44,045 nucleotides of DNA. Source: Chryseobacterium sp. BGARF1 (GTDB taxonomy: Bacteria > Bacteroidota > Bacteroidia > Flavobacteriales > Weeksellaceae). Location of the stretch: positions 1 through 44,045 of the forward strand of contig NZ_LELA01000114.1 of assembly GCF_001677955.1 (NCBI RefSeq). Reading direction: 5' to 3'. A program made the translations under genes and the position numbers. This document shows positions 16,294 to 25,463 of this stretch, one piece after another. Within the stretch, counting starts at the first letter, position 1. Each line of letters opens with the position of its first letter. The notes beneath the pieces are model-generated. The model was not told where the DNA came from. It was given only the letters and a program-made list of their open reading frames with translations, and searched no databases.

Positions 16294-17265
16294 TTATTCT
16301 ATGTCAGGTAGAAGCCCTGTTGTATGGCCACTTCTTTTCCCTGACTCTTCAATAGATTTCATTTTCTTTTTTTCTATGAATTTTCCTGTCCATGGATTGA
16401 AAACATAAACATCAAATTTATATACTATAGCCTTTCTGTCTCCAGATTTTTCATAGTGGATTTTATCAACTAGATTTGTAATATAATATCTAAAATATCC
16501 ATTAGTTTTCTGATTTTCCCAAATTAAATACTCTTGAACTTTACTATTGTTGTTATTTTTTAGTCCCTTTGTATTTGCAATTGCGATTGCATTTTCTTTT
16601 GAAATTCTGAATATTCTATTTTTTTCTTCAATTTTTTCAAAACCAGCGTAATTATAATAATGTTCTTGCGGAACAAGCCTTCCATTTTTATCAATTTCGA
16701 TACGTAAATAGATTGGCTTATCAGTTTTTTTTAATCTTACACTGTAATCAAAAATATATGAATTAGGCTTCGCAGCGAGAGGCTCATCCCAAGAACCAAC
16801 ATATTTACCATCTTGATATGCATAGCAATAAAACTCAAAAACTACATGATTATTCATGAACTTTTCACCATAACTTTCAAGAATCAATTGATCAGCTTTT
16901 TTTTTCGTATGGACTAATAAATTATGATATGGATAAAGATTTGAATTAATAATACACGTATTATTATCATAATCTCTTGTATACATCAAATCACCATTTT
17001 CATTATATTCTTGCCAAAGTCCTAACCGTTGATGTTGTTTTGTAGTCCAGCCTTCACTGTTTAATTTTAGTGTATCATTTATGAATGTAACTCTGCTCCA
17101 AATAGAATCTTTATACTTATATATTTCATTGAAAACTTTATATTTTGAATTCTTGACTATTTCAATGTAGCTACTATCAGTTTCTATTCTTTTCCTTTCA
17201 AATTGAGAATAAATAAAAATATTAATAAGTATAAAATAAATTATTGAAATTTTCTTGAAATACAT
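16294..17265 (-). CDS. Exported hypothetical protein
   Basis: The product has 323 residues. The N-terminus MYFKKISIIYFILINIFIYSQ is a signal peptide, so the protein is probably periplasmic. A short stretch, LGLWQEYNENGDLMYTRDY, resembles one MORN/YwqK-type antitoxin repeat. The remainder is rich in Tyr, Lys and Asn and has no recognisable domain; its end FNPWTGKFIEKKKMKSIEES is basic. It follows the Ppx/GppA gene by 64 bases on the same strand, so read-through from the polyphosphate genes is possible, though a functional link is not shown. Function is unknown. Confidence 0.7.
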   Translation of the reverse strand: MYFKKISIIYFILINIFIYSQFERKRIETDSSYIEIVKNSKYKVFNEIYKYKDSIWSRVTFINDTLKLNSEGWTTKQHQRLGLWQEYNENGDLMYTRDYDNNTCIINSNLYPYHNLLVHTKKKADQLILESYGEKFMNNHVVFEFYCYAYQDGKYVGSWDEPLAAKPNSYIFDYSVRLKKTDKPIYLRIEIDKNGRLVPQEHYYNYAGFEKIEEKNRIFRISKENAIAIANTKGLKNNNNSKVQEYLIWENQKTNGYFRYYITNLVDKIHYEKSGDRKAIVYKFDVYVFNPWTGKFIEKKKMKSIEESGKRSGHTTGLLPDIE

Positions 17266-17329
17266 AATTCGTTATATAAAATCATCCAAAAAGTCTTAGT
17301 TTTTGAAATTAATAGATTTAAAAAAAAGC

Positions 17330-18229
17330 TTAAAGTTGATTACTCTGTTTCTCTCCCGAAACCCTCTCATAAATATTATGGATCAAACCATCCGCTACGG
17401 AAATTTTCGGTACAAAGATTCTGCTGATCTCAGACCAAGTCATTATATTGTTGTAAATTCTTAAAGCATGACCCAAAACATCTGCACGATCTTGTCTTAA
17501 ATTATATTTGCTCATCCTTTCATCTACAGTAAGTGCATTGATCTCTTTGTAGACTTTTTTCAGATAACTTGCAGACATGGGCTTTCCGTCTTTGGTTTTG
17601 CTCATCGAAAAGACTTTGTTGATGTTTCCTCCCGAACCAATTGCAACAATAGGTTTCTTGCTGTTGATATTTTTTCGAATCTCTTCCTTCATTTCCTTCC
17701 AGTTGTCTTCGCTTACCAGATCATTAAGTAATCTGATGGTTCCAATGTTGAAAGATCTTTCGTAGATCATTTTCCCGTTTTCATAAAATGTAAGTTCGGT
17801 AGAACCACCACCAACATCCACATAAAGATAGGCGAAATCTTTGTCGAGACCTTCTGCAACGTGATTTTCATAGACCAAAGTTGCTTCTTCGTCCCCGGAA
17901 ATAATTTCGATGGTAATATCGGAGTGATTTTTTACTTTTTCAATAATTTCTTTACCATTTTCAGCATCACGCATGGCGCTCGTAGCACAAGCTCTGTAGT
18001 GTTCTACTTTGTAAATTTTCATCAAATCACTGAAAATCTTCATAGAATCTAAGACCATTTTTTCTCTTTCGGCACCAATCTTTCTAAGAGTAAAAACATC
18101 CATTCCTAATCGCAAAGGTATTCGGAGAAGGTTTAGTTTAATAAACTCAGGCCTTCCGTTTTGAATTTTTACCTCATTGATTAAAAGTCGGGCTGCATTA
18201 CTTCCTATGTCTATCGCTGCAATGATCAT
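17330..18229 (-). CDS. Ppx/GppA family phosphatase
   Basis: The product has 299 residues, containing only the N-terminal Ppx/GppA sugar-kinase-fold module and no HD domain. Signatures are AAIDIGSNAARLLI at the start (phosphate loop 1), YRACATSAMRDAENG, and DVGGGSTELTFY (phosphate loop 2), then AIGSGGNINKVF. Family members hydrolyse polyphosphate from its ends or convert pppGpp to ppGpp. It lies 109 bases after ppk1 on the same strand, which favours exopolyphosphatase, the enzyme opposing Ppk. Short single-module versions of this kind are common in Bacteroidota. The start is the ATG at 18229. Confidence 0.9.
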   Translation of the reverse strand: MIIAAIDIGSNAARLLINEVKIQNGRPEFIKLNLLRIPLRLGMDVFTLRKIGAEREKMVLDSMKIFSDLMKIYKVEHYRACATSAMRDAENGKEIIEKVKNHSDITIEIISGDEEATLVYENHVAEGLDKDFAYLYVDVGGGSTELTFYENGKMIYERSFNIGTIRLLNDLVSEDNWKEMKEEIRKNINSKKPIVAIGSGGNINKVFSMSKTKDGKPMSASYLKKVYKEINALTVDERMSKYNLRQDRADVLGHALRIYNNIMTWSEISRIFVPKISVADGLIHNIYERVSGEKQSNQL

Positions 18230-18338
18230 TTTGATTGTATTTTATTGATTTACAGTTGTTTGATTTGTGGTTTGGTGCTTTTAAAAGCCAAATTTACGGA
18301 AATATTATTTTTATAATGATAAAATTCTTTTGTTGAGG

Positions 18339-20411
18339 CTACTTTACAGAAGTTTTTGCTTTCAGATATTTATAGGTTTCAATCTGCGAACGACATTCTT
18401 TTTCACCATTGCTGATGTATTCGTTGCTCAGTTTTTTATCTAAAATTCTCGCTTTTACATTATCTTTAAGCTGAATATCAAGAATATCTTTAAGCTCTTT
18501 TTTAAGATTTTTATCAGAAATTTTTGCTGCTGCTTCTATTCTGTAATCTAAGTTTCTATTCATCCAGTCGGCGGAAGAAATGTAGATGTCTTCGGAACCT
18601 TTATTGTAAAAATACATTACTCTTGCATGTTCCAGATATTCATCAACAATACTTATGGCTTTAATTTTCTGTTTAAATTCTTTCTGGTTAATCGCACAAT
18701 AAATTCCTCTTACAATCATTTTGATTACCACTCCGGCTTCTGCAGCTTCGTACATCTTGATAATTAAAGCGCGGTCGCTTACAGAATTTGCTTTGATGAT
18801 CATTTCTGCCTTTCTTCCGGCTTTGGCTTCTTCAATTTCTTTATCGATGTGATGTACTATTTTTTCACGCATAAACTGTGGACAAACCATCAGCTTTTTA
18901 CAAGTCTTTAAAACCGATAAATAATCTTCTTTCGGTTTTTTCAGTACGGTAAAAACTTTATTGATATCTGCCATAATGCCTCTGTCAGAAGTCATTATCA
19001 AATGATCGCCATAGATCTTGGCAGTTTTTTCATTAAAATTTCCAGTACTTACAAAGCCATATTGAAGTGTTTTGTTGTGAACCCGTTTTTTGATAATACA
19101 CAGTTTAGCATGCACTTTTTTGTCCGGAATGCCTATTAAAACAGTGATTCCTTCAGGTTCAAACATTTCTTTCCACATTAAGTTTGATTCTTCATCAAAT
19201 CTTGCCTGAAGTTCGAGCATTACGGTGACTTCTTTACCATTTCTGGCAGCATAAATCAGCGCATTGCTTATTTTTGAATTGCTCGCCAAACGATAAGCGG
19301 TAATTTGAATAGACTTCACATCAGGATCCATTGCTGCTTCACGCAACAAATCAATTACTGGTGTGTAAGTATGATAGGGGAAACTCAGTAAAACATCTTG
19401 TTTCAAAATTACATCAGTCACTCTTTCACCATGTTCAAAAGCCTGATGCGTAAATGAAGTTCGCTCGACGGGTTTTTTATAATATTCAAAAACGTCCGGG
19501 AAGTCCATGAAATGTTTGAAATTATGAATTTTTCCACCTGGAATAATGCTGTCTTTTTTGCTTAAATTTAATTTTCGAATGAGCAATTCGAGCATTGCTT
19601 TATCCATATCTTTATCAAAAACAAAACGGGTAGGTTTCCCTTTCCTACGGTTTTTAAGACCTTTTTCTATTTTTTCTGCAAAGTTGGTTTTGATATCATT
19701 ATCGATATCCATCTCTGCATCTTTTGTTACTTTAAAAGCATGAGCCGAAAATTCATCGTATCCGAAATAAGAAAATATATGCGGCAGATTGAAGGTAATA
19801 ACATCCTCAAGCAGCATGACATTTTTTTCTTCAGGATCTTCAGTAGGTAACAAAACAAATCGACCTACAAAACGTGAAGGGATTTCTATAATTGCGTAAT
19901 TGCTATGGTAATTCCAGTCTTTTTTTCGCATGGCAACACCGAGATACAAACTTTTGTCTCTCATGTATGGCATTGGTGTATTTTCATGAAGAAGAATCGG
20001 GATAACATTCGATTCTACTACTTCATCAAAATATTGTCGTACAAATTCTTTCTGTTTGGCATTAAGATTTTTTGAAGTTTTAATGAAAACTTTCTGCTCT
20101 GCCATCTCAAGCTGAATTTTTTTCCAGGTTTTGTCGAAATCTGCCTGTTGAGTCATAACAATCTCATTAATTCTCTGAAGAATTTTCGATGGTGGTTGAT
20201 AAAATGATTCGGCAATTACTTTTTCTTTAAAATCCATCGCACGTTTCAGACCGGCAACACGCACTCTGAAAAACTCATCAAGATTATTTGAAAAAATCCC
20301 AAGAAAACGAATTCTAAGATGAAGCGGCACGTTTTCGTCCATTGCTTCTTGTAAAACTCTTTCGTTAAATGCTAACCAGGTAACATCTCTGGGATTAAAA
20401 TGTAATGACAT
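18339..20411 (-). CDS. ppk1: Polyphosphate kinase 1
   Basis: The product has 690 residues, full length for PPK1, which reversibly makes inorganic polyphosphate from ATP at the inner membrane. The N domain begins FNPRDVTWLAFNERVLQEA and carries FLGIFSNNLDEFFRVRVAGL. The autophosphorylated histidine is H434 in KKVHAKLCII. The second catalytic histidine is H596 in EYLEHARVMYFYN. FVSTGNFNEKTAKIYGD and SSADWMNRNLDYRIE are also conserved. The order ppk1 then Ppx/GppA matches the polyphosphate pair of many bacteria. A TATTTTTG box lies 20 bases before the ATG. Confidence 0.96.
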   Translation of the reverse strand: MSLHFNPRDVTWLAFNERVLQEAMDENVPLHLRIRFLGIFSNNLDEFFRVRVAGLKRAMDFKEKVIAESFYQPPSKILQRINEIVMTQQADFDKTWKKIQLEMAEQKVFIKTSKNLNAKQKEFVRQYFDEVVESNVIPILLHENTPMPYMRDKSLYLGVAMRKKDWNYHSNYAIIEIPSRFVGRFVLLPTEDPEEKNVMLLEDVITFNLPHIFSYFGYDEFSAHAFKVTKDAEMDIDNDIKTNFAEKIEKGLKNRRKGKPTRFVFDKDMDKAMLELLIRKLNLSKKDSIIPGGKIHNFKHFMDFPDVFEYYKKPVERTSFTHQAFEHGERVTDVILKQDVLLSFPYHTYTPVIDLLREAAMDPDVKSIQITAYRLASNSKISNALIYAARNGKEVTVMLELQARFDEESNLMWKEMFEPEGITVLIGIPDKKVHAKLCIIKKRVHNKTLQYGFVSTGNFNEKTAKIYGDHLIMTSDRGIMADINKVFTVLKKPKEDYLSVLKTCKKLMVCPQFMREKIVHHIDKEIEEAKAGRKAEMIIKANSVSDRALIIKMYEAAEAGVVIKMIVRGIYCAINQKEFKQKIKAISIVDEYLEHARVMYFYNKGSEDIYISSADWMNRNLDYRIEAAAKISDKNLKKELKDILDIQLKDNVKARILDKKLSNEYISNGEKECRSQIETYKYLKAKTSVK

Positions 20412-20430
20412 ATTTGTGTGTAAAATTTAT

Positions 20431-20438
20431 CAAAAATA
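20431..20438 (-). promoter_or_regulatory. Minus-7 promoter element TATTTTTG for ppk1
   Basis: On the minus strand TATTTTTG fits TAnnTTTG and ends 20 bases before the ppk1 start codon. No clear TTG is found at the usual distance upstream, so the match rests on the -7 box alone. Confidence 0.45.
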
Positions 20439-20751
20439 CTAATAAAACTGTTCTTTTACAGGATTCTAAAGTTAATTCTTAATTAAATTTTTAGTTGAAG
20501 AAAAGATAGGTTAAATATAGCATCATTGATCAAAATTAAATTTAAAAACGATCATGAGTGTTGATATCATCCAATTTAAATTAATTTTTTGTCCTTCCGA
20601 AGGAATTTGGATAATGAATTTTTAGAAGATAATACAGCTCCTTTTGTGCAGTACAATTCTCAAAAAAAATAATTTTAATAAAAGTTTAGATCTTTTATTA
20701 GAATTATTCATTGCCTTTTTAATGTCTGGCATCATATCAAAGTTATTTTAA

Positions 20752-20874
20752 AAGACTTTCATAAAAAATGAAACAGACAAAATTGATGTGAAAGATTTTG
20801 CTGCCGGAGTTTATTATGTAAGAACTTATAATGATGAAAATTTCATCAAGTCTATGAAATTTATCAAAAAATAA
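20752..20874 (+). pseudogene. 3' remnant of a T9SS type A secreted-protein gene
   Basis: Forty codons remain open between a TAA at 20749 and a TAA at 20872. The translation ends IDVKDFAAGVYYVRTYNDEN and then FIKSMKFIKK, which is the classic end of a T9SS type A sorting domain (L/FxxGxYxVxx...KxIKK). There is no start, signal peptide or FPNP motif upstream, and the preceding 150 bases have stops in all frames. An intrinsic terminator follows the stop by 30 bases, as expected for a real gene end. It is the tail of a deleted or decayed surface-protein gene. The rest of the 615-base gap between ppk1 and dnaK is AT-rich and holds nothing else I can name. Confidence 0.75.
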
Positions 20875-20903
20875 GTGAAAAAATTTCCATATTTTATTAA
20901 AAT

Positions 20904-20936
20904 AAAACTTCGATATAATCGGAGTTTTTGTTTTTT
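20904..20936 (+). terminator. Intrinsic terminator of the lost T9SS gene
   Basis: AAACTTCGAT pairs with ATCGGAGTTT, nine of ten positions pairing plainly and one as a wobble pair, with a very short loop. TTTTTGTTTTTT follows. It lies 30 bases after the remnant's stop and upstream of dnaK. Confidence 0.75.
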
Positions 20937-21027
20937 GTGTCAATTTGTCACAAAAATTCTAATGGTACAGATATTGAGAAATTGAGAGTGTAAATTAAAT
21001 TTAAAAATTAGAAAAAATATAAATATT

Positions 21028-22917
21028 ATGAGTAAAATAATCGGAATTGACTTAGGTACAACCAACTCTTGCGTTGCTGTAATGGAAGGTAAAGATGCTG
21101 TAGTTATCCCTAATGCAGAAGGTAAAAGAACAACTCCTTCTATCGTAGCGTTTACAGAAGATGGTGAAAGAAAAGTAGGTGACCCTGCAAAAAGACAGGC
21201 TGTAACTAACCCTACAAAAACGGTATATTCTATTAAAAGATTTATCGGTACACACTTTAAAGAAGATGCTAAAGAAATTTCTAGAGTACCTTATAAAGTA
21301 GTTGCTGGACCAAACGATACTGTAAAAGTAAAAATCGACGACAGAGAATATACACCACAGGAAATTTCTGCAATGACTCTTCAGAAAATGAAGAAGACTG
21401 CTGAAGATTACCTTGGACAAGAAGTAACAAGAGCGGTAATCACTGTTCCTGCTTATTTCAACGATGCTCAAAGACAAGCGACGAAAGAAGCTGGAGAAAT
21501 TGCAGGTCTTAAAGTAGAAAGAATCATCAATGAGCCTACAGCAGCAGCTTTGGCTTATGGAATGGACAAAACTAACAAAGACCAAAAAATTGCAGTTTAC
21601 GATTTAGGAGGTGGTACTTTTGACGTTTCTATCCTAGATTTAGGAGACGGAGTTTTCGAAGTATTGTCTACAAATGGTGATACACACTTAGGAGGTGATG
21701 ACTTTGATGACGTAATCATCAACTGGATGGCAGACGAATTCAAAGCTGAAGAAGGTGTTGACTTGAAAGCTGATCCAATCGCTTTACAAAGATTGAAAGA
21801 AGCGGCTGAAAAAGCAAAAATTGAGTTGTCTTCTTCTGCTCAAACTGAAATCAACCTTCCATATATTACAGCTACAGCGACAGGTCCTAAACACTTAGTG
21901 AAGACTTTAACTAAAGCTAAATTTGAGCAGTTAGCTGCAGATTTGGTAAGAAGATCTATGGAGCCTTGTAAAAAAGCGCTTTCTGATGCAGGTCTTTCTA
22001 TCAGCGATATCGACGAAGTAATTTTGGTAGGTGGTTCTACAAGAATCCCAATCATCCAGGAAGAAGTTGAGAAATTCTTCGGTAAAAAACCTTCAAAAGG
22101 TGTTAATCCGGATGAGGTTGTAGCAATTGGTGCAGCAATCCAAGGTGGAGTTTTAACTGGAGATGTAACTGACGTTCTTTTGTTAGACGTTACGCCACTT
22201 TCTTTAGGTATCGAAACAATGGGTTCTGTTTTCACTAAATTAATTGAAGCGAACACAACTATCCCAACTAAAAAATCTGAGGTATTCTCTACAGCTTCTG
22301 ACAACCAGCCAGCTGTAAGCATCAGAGTAGGACAGGGGGAAAGACCAATGTTCAACGATAACAAAGAAATCGGTAGATTCGACCTTACAGATATTCCACC
22401 AGCACAAAGAGGAGTTCCTCAGATCGAAGTAACTTTCGATATCGATGCAAACGGAATCTTGAGCGTTTCTGCTAAAGATAAAGGAACTGGTAAAGAGCAG
22501 TCTATCAAAATTCAGGCTTCTTCAGGTCTTTCTGAGGAAGAAATCGAAAGAATGAAAAAAGAAGCTCAGGAAAACTCTGCAGCTGATAACAAGAGAAAAG
22601 AGGAAGTTGAAGTTTTCAACAAAGCTGACGGATTGATTTTCCAAACTGAAAAGCAATTGAAAGAATTTGGTGAGAAATTATCAGCTGACAAAAAAGCAGC
22701 TATCGAAACTGCTCATGCAGAATTGAAAACCGCTTTTGAAGCTCAAAATGTTGATGATGTAAAAGCTAAAACTGAAGCTTTAGATGCAGCTTGGATGGCA
22801 GCTTCAGAAGAAATGTATGCACAAGGACAAGGTGCTGATGCTGGAGCTCAACAAACTCAAGGTCAGGCAAACGGAGCTGAAGATGTTCAGGATGCAGACT
22901 TCGAAGAAGTCAAATAA
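21028..22917 (+). CDS. dnaK: Chaperone DnaK (Hsp70)
   Basis: The product has 629 residues, normal for DnaK, the ATP-driven Hsp70 chaperone of the cytoplasm, which works with DnaJ and GrpE. The ATPase domain shows IGIDLGTTNSCVAVMEG at the start, INEPTAAALAYG, YDLGGGTFDVSILDLG and LVGGSTRIP. The substrate domain begins near LLLDVTPLSLGIETMG. The C-terminal lid ends in a Gln/Gly/Ala-rich linker and the conserved acidic tail DADFEEVK. No dnaJ or grpE lies next to it, and no CIRCE operator is visible upstream. Base and codon use is less AT-rich than its neighbours, as expected for a highly expressed gene. Confidence 0.98.
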   Translation: MSKIIGIDLGTTNSCVAVMEGKDAVVIPNAEGKRTTPSIVAFTEDGERKVGDPAKRQAVTNPTKTVYSIKRFIGTHFKEDAKEISRVPYKVVAGPNDTVKVKIDDREYTPQEISAMTLQKMKKTAEDYLGQEVTRAVITVPAYFNDAQRQATKEAGEIAGLKVERIINEPTAAALAYGMDKTNKDQKIAVYDLGGGTFDVSILDLGDGVFEVLSTNGDTHLGGDDFDDVIINWMADEFKAEEGVDLKADPIALQRLKEAAEKAKIELSSSAQTEINLPYITATATGPKHLVKTLTKAKFEQLAADLVRRSMEPCKKALSDAGLSISDIDEVILVGGSTRIPIIQEEVEKFFGKKPSKGVNPDEVVAIGAAIQGGVLTGDVTDVLLLDVTPLSLGIETMGSVFTKLIEANTTIPTKKSEVFSTASDNQPAVSIRVGQGERPMFNDNKEIGRFDLTDIPPAQRGVPQIEVTFDIDANGILSVSAKDKGTGKEQSIKIQASSGLSEEEIERMKKEAQENSAADNKRKEEVEVFNKADGLIFQTEKQLKEFGEKLSADKKAAIETAHAELKTAFEAQNVDDVKAKTEALDAAWMAASEEMYAQGQGADAGAQQTQGQANGAEDVQDADFEEVK

Positions 22918-22960
22918 ATAGCAATCATCATCGATTAATATCGATTGAAATAAATTAGCA

Positions 22961-22996
22961 AATCGCTGTAAATGTAATGTTTACAGCGATTTTTTT
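22961..22996 (+). terminator. Intrinsic terminator of dnaK
   Basis: AATCGCTGTAAA (22961-22972) pairs perfectly with TTTACAGCGATT (22980-22991), and a T-run follows. It starts about 44 bases after the dnaK stop. Confidence 0.9.
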
Positions 22997-23019
22997 GTTT
23001 TTGTATTTTTTCTTAATAG

Positions 23020-23050
23020 TTGATTTTAATCAATTTTTATTGTATTTTTG
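23020..23050 (+). promoter_or_regulatory. Promoter of the integrase operon
   Basis: TTG (23020-23022) is followed after 20 bases by TATTTTTG (23043-23050), the best match in the window to the Bacteroidota -33/-7 pattern. Transcription would start near 23057 and leave a leader of about 100 bases before the first gene. That leader contains an unusually GC-rich stretch (ACCGCGCGC). Confidence 0.65.
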
Positions 23051-23154
23051 TATCTCAACTGTACCGCGCGCTATTTGGATGTAATGTGCGTCTTATGCGC
23101 CTTATTTTATTTTAGGAGCCAAAAAACAGAGAATGTTCAGGATGTTATTTCAGG

Positions 23155-23724
23155 ATGGGATTTAGTAAATTAAAAATACCAAGGGTATGTGAGCAGTGTT
23201 CAAAACCCTTTGAAGCAAAGACAGTTATGAGTCGTTTTTGCTCTACTTCTTGTAACAATAAATCATTAAAAGCAAGGAAGAAACTTGAAAAAGATAAAGT
23301 AGAAAAATATACTCTTTTAGAAAAATATAAGAACAAGATTGCCGAAGTTCAGAATAGAGAATTTATCTCAGTTGCTGAAGCTACTGTTATGTTTGGACTT
23401 TCAAAAGATACAGTGCACAGATATATAAAAAGAGGAATTATTACTGGAACTAATTTAGGCTCAAGATTGACTCGTGTGAAGCGATCAGATCTGGAAAATT
23501 TATTTTCAGCAGTTGAAATGCCGGAAGAAAAGGAATTAATAATTGAGAAACCCAATTTTGAAGTTGGTAATTGTTATACAATTTCCGAAATTAGTTCAAA
23601 ATTCCATGCTGATCCAGGAACTGTAACAAACCTAATAAAAAGAAATAAAATTCCGACAAAGAAAGTTGGAAGTTTCGTGTATGTTCCTAAAATTTTAATT
23701 GATAAAATTTTTGAAGGAAAATGA
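23155..23724 (+). CDS. Zinc-finger and double-HTH regulator, coupled to integrase
   Basis: The product has 189 residues. The N-terminus has a CxxC-x13-CxxxC zinc-binding pattern (C12, C15, C29, C33). A basic coiled stretch follows, then two HTH_17/MerR-like excisionase-type domains: FISVAEATVMFGLSKDTVHR (from about 71) and YTISEISSKFHADPGTVTNL (from about 142). The stop overlaps the integrase start as ATGA, so the two are translationally coupled. It is expected to be an accessory DNA-binding protein that directs recombination or regulates the integrase (inference from context and domains). The start is the ATG at 23155, preceded by AGG. Confidence 0.82.
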   Translation: MGFSKLKIPRVCEQCSKPFEAKTVMSRFCSTSCNNKSLKARKKLEKDKVEKYTLLEKYKNKIAEVQNREFISVAEATVMFGLSKDTVHRYIKRGIITGTNLGSRLTRVKRSDLENLFSAVEMPEEKELIIEKPNFEVGNCYTISEISSKFHADPGTVTNLIKRNKIPTKKVGSFVYVPKILIDKIFEGK

Positions 23725-24962
23725 AAGAGTTACTAAAAACTAAGGTTACCGTACGCTTACGAAAAGCCGAGTTCCGAAATGAATGGTTTATTTATTTGGA
23801 AAGTTATCCTGTGAAGATGTCTGGTAGAGATAAAGTTCAAAGAGTTCGGGAGTATCTGAACAGAAGCGTTACAACGGTAGATTTTGACAAAAAACGACCT
23901 GCGAGAACAACACAAGATTCCGTGTCATTTAAACCTAAAAGAGATGATAATGGTATTATTGTTTGCAAAAGCAATAACGACCGCGAGACAATGCTTTATG
24001 CAGATTCTTTACGCAAATTGCGGCAGAGAGAGTATGATAACTTTGAACTTTACAGTGATCTTGACGCAGTACTTGCAGAACAAAAAGAAAAATCTCAGGA
24101 AAATTTTGTGAGATATTTTGATCTGCTGGTTACTAAAAGGCATAAAAACAATTCCGAATCCATTCAAGTAAATTGGTATCGCTCAATAGAGTTTCTAAAA
24201 GATTTTGGAGGCGAAACCATTACTTTCTCTCAAATAGATACAAGGTTCTGTGAAACGTTTAAAGCATATCTATTGACTGCTAAAAGTGGTAGTAATAAAG
24301 AAAATAGTATTTCTCAAAATACAGCTTCAACATATTTTTCTGTTTTCAGAGCTGCATTGAAAGAAGCTTTTATCGATGGCTATTTTACCAGTGATATTTC
24401 TGCTAAAATAAAATCGATTCCGCACAAAGAATCAAGACGAGAATATCTTACACTTGATGAACTTAATACTTTAGTTGAAACGCCATGTGAACTTGACGTA
24501 CTAAAACGGGCGGCACTCTTTTCAGCTTTAACAGGTTTACGGCATTCCGATATTCAGAAACTTACGTGGAACGAAATAAGCCTTGAAAATGATCAGGCGA
24601 AAATAAATTTTACTCAAAAAAAAACCAAAGGCGTAGAATATATGCCGATGTCTAAACAGGCATTACAACTTTGTGGTTCAGTTGGTCTTCCTACTGATTT
24701 AATTTTTAAAAATTTGACTGACCCGGCTTGGATTTCCCGACCACTAAAGAAGTGGATTGAAAGTGCAGGAATTAACAAAAAAATAACTTTCCATAATTTC
24801 AGACACACTTTTGCAACGCTTCAACTTTCGAGTGGAACTGATATTTACACAGTTAGTAAAATGCTTGGTCATACAAACGTAAAAACTACGCAGGTTTATG
24901 CAAAAATTGTTGATGAGAAGAAAAATAAAGCTTCGACTGCTATTCATCTGAAAAATTTGTAA
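23721..24962 (+). CDS. Tyrosine recombinase (site-specific integrase)
   Basis: The product has 413 residues, typical of Bacteroidota phage-type integrases. An N-terminal arm-binding region (about 1-115) precedes a SAM-like core-binding domain (about 125-225) and the catalytic domain. All catalytic residues are present: R274 in ALTGLRHSDI, K303 in the KKTKG beta-hairpin, H358 and R361 in FHNFRHTFAT, H384 in MLGHTNVKTTQ and nucleophile Y393. The enzyme is therefore probably functional. It cuts and rejoins DNA at attachment sites. Translation is coupled to the upstream HTH gene through ATGA. Confidence 0.95.
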   Translation: MKELLKTKVTVRLRKAEFRNEWFIYLESYPVKMSGRDKVQRVREYLNRSVTTVDFDKKRPARTTQDSVSFKPKRDDNGIIVCKSNNDRETMLYADSLRKLRQREYDNFELYSDLDAVLAEQKEKSQENFVRYFDLLVTKRHKNNSESIQVNWYRSIEFLKDFGGETITFSQIDTRFCETFKAYLLTAKSGSNKENSISQNTASTYFSVFRAALKEAFIDGYFTSDISAKIKSIPHKESRREYLTLDELNTLVETPCELDVLKRAALFSALTGLRHSDIQKLTWNEISLENDQAKINFTQKKTKGVEYMPMSKQALQLCGSVGLPTDLIFKNLTDPAWISRPLKKWIESAGINKKITFHNFRHTFATLQLSSGTDIYTVSKMLGHTNVKTTQVYAKIVDEKKNKASTAIHLKNL

Positions 24963-25463
24963 ATGTATTTGCAACACATGTTTTGAGAATAATAACTTAA
25001 TATTTCCTCCTGTAAATCTTTAAAATTGGCGTAGATACTAGGCTATCATGTAATATACATTACTGGACTGGGTTAATAATATCGAACATTACATCACCGT
25101 CTGTCTACTGATGCATCTTTCATTTTCGGTAAGCTAAAAGTTGAATGGCATCTTTAAAGAAGCGGATTAGTACTATTAATTAGCCAATTTAGGACAAAGG
25201 CATACTTTATTAAGTCAAAAACATAATAATCTATATTTCGATTGGTAGATTTACTTAAGGTAGGAGTAATAAGCAACTTATGATAGAGTAGAATAGTTAA
25301 GGTTGCGGTAGCAAAGTATAGTAAAACACTACGTTACGGTGATTTATATATTTTCCAAAATAACCGAAATGATAATGTCATCATTATATATGAAAGGGAC
25401 GCAGGTGTAGAATCTCTCTTACCAAAATTATTTATTTTTTGTGAAATCTATAAATTAAATACA
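24963..25463. other. Non-coding gap inside the element
   Basis: Five hundred bases between integrase and HTH gene have frequent stops in all six frames and no recognisable decayed protein. Base use is mixed, with occasional GC-richer words (for example AAGGTTGCGGTAGCAAAG near 25299) amid AT-rich sequence. It may contain the attachment site, operators or an RNA, but I see no defined structure. Confidence 0.5.

Noticed and set aside
20743..20943. 66-codon minus-strand frame between ppk1 and dnaK
   Set aside because: It is antisense to the T9SS tail remnant and its terminator; the plus strand explains the sequence better.
21052..21585. 177-codon frame antisense to dnaK
   Set aside because: It lies wholly inside the strongly conserved dnaK gene and translates into Ser/Phe/Cys-rich sequence typical of a shadow frame.
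21840..22364. 174-codon frame antisense to dnaK
   Set aside because: Shadow of dnaK codon use; no independent start signals or known domains.
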